A stretch of DNA of 64,000 bases from Lineus longissimus (lineage: Eukaryota > Nemertea > Pilidiophora > Heteronemertea > Lineidae). The stretch covers positions 2,606,501 through 2,670,500 of the forward strand of contig NC_088309.1 in the NCBI RefSeq assembly GCF_910592395.1, written 5' to 3'. Below the pieces are notes generated by a model. It saw only the letters and a list, made by a program, of their open reading frames with translations, ran no database searches and had not been told where the DNA came from. Below are positions 63,965 through 64,000 of the stretch, in pieces. The first letter of the stretch is position 1, and every line of letters begins with the position of its first letter. Position numbers and translations under genes: made by a program.

Positions 63965-64000
63965 GTAAGTTTAGCCTTTAGCTAGGAATGAGTGCAGCAA

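Overview
This is a piece of a nuclear animal genome. Every clear gene is split into many short exons with GT-AG introns, and the protein families are metazoan: myosin-IX, an RNF115/126-type ubiquitin ligase, ARL15, a Cys-loop anion-channel subunit and cholinesterase-like esterases. Base composition is AT-leaning, introns run from about 0.1 to 4 kb, and small foldback elements and minisatellites are frequent. This suits a marine invertebrate bilaterian, perhaps a lophotrochozoan or invertebrate deuterostome, but nothing seen fixes the phylum. Exons were built by hand from reading frame, splice signals and phase; every join described is phase-consistent.

Layout. About 2.5-11.3 kb: the 3' half of a myosin-IX gene on + (C1 zinc finger, RhoGAP domain, Ser/basic tail), then a 3' UTR of about 3.3 kb. 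About 15-19.9 kb: two families of degenerate satellite, family B lying inside family A and changing orientation twice. About 20-29 kb on -: a complete nine-exon RNF115/126-type RING-H2 ligase. Its start is 370 bp from the start of a complete five-exon ARL15 gene on + (29.3-31.3 kb), so the two share one divergent promoter region. About 31.6-41.8 kb has no recognised protein gene; it holds two minisatellites, a tRNA-Arg(ACG) gene on -, a GC-rich nested foldback and tRNA-like fragments.

About 41.8-44.7 kb on +: a complete seven-exon glycine-receptor-like channel subunit with an unusual M2 pore sequence. It ends tail-to-tail with a minus-strand gene at 46.9-57.3 kb, a complete ten-exon single-pass transmembrane esterase with an intact Ser-Glu-His triad. 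At 60.6 kb a second, divergently oriented esterase of almost identical exon structure begins and runs off the right edge.

No operon-like or shared pathway is evident. The clear functional pairings are the RNF-ARL15 divergent promoter, the shared polyadenylation zone between channel and esterase, and the head-to-head esterase duplication. The least explained structures are the nested satellite, the tandem duplication over an esterase splice donor, the foldback near 39.6-40.0 kb and the divergent pore of the channel.
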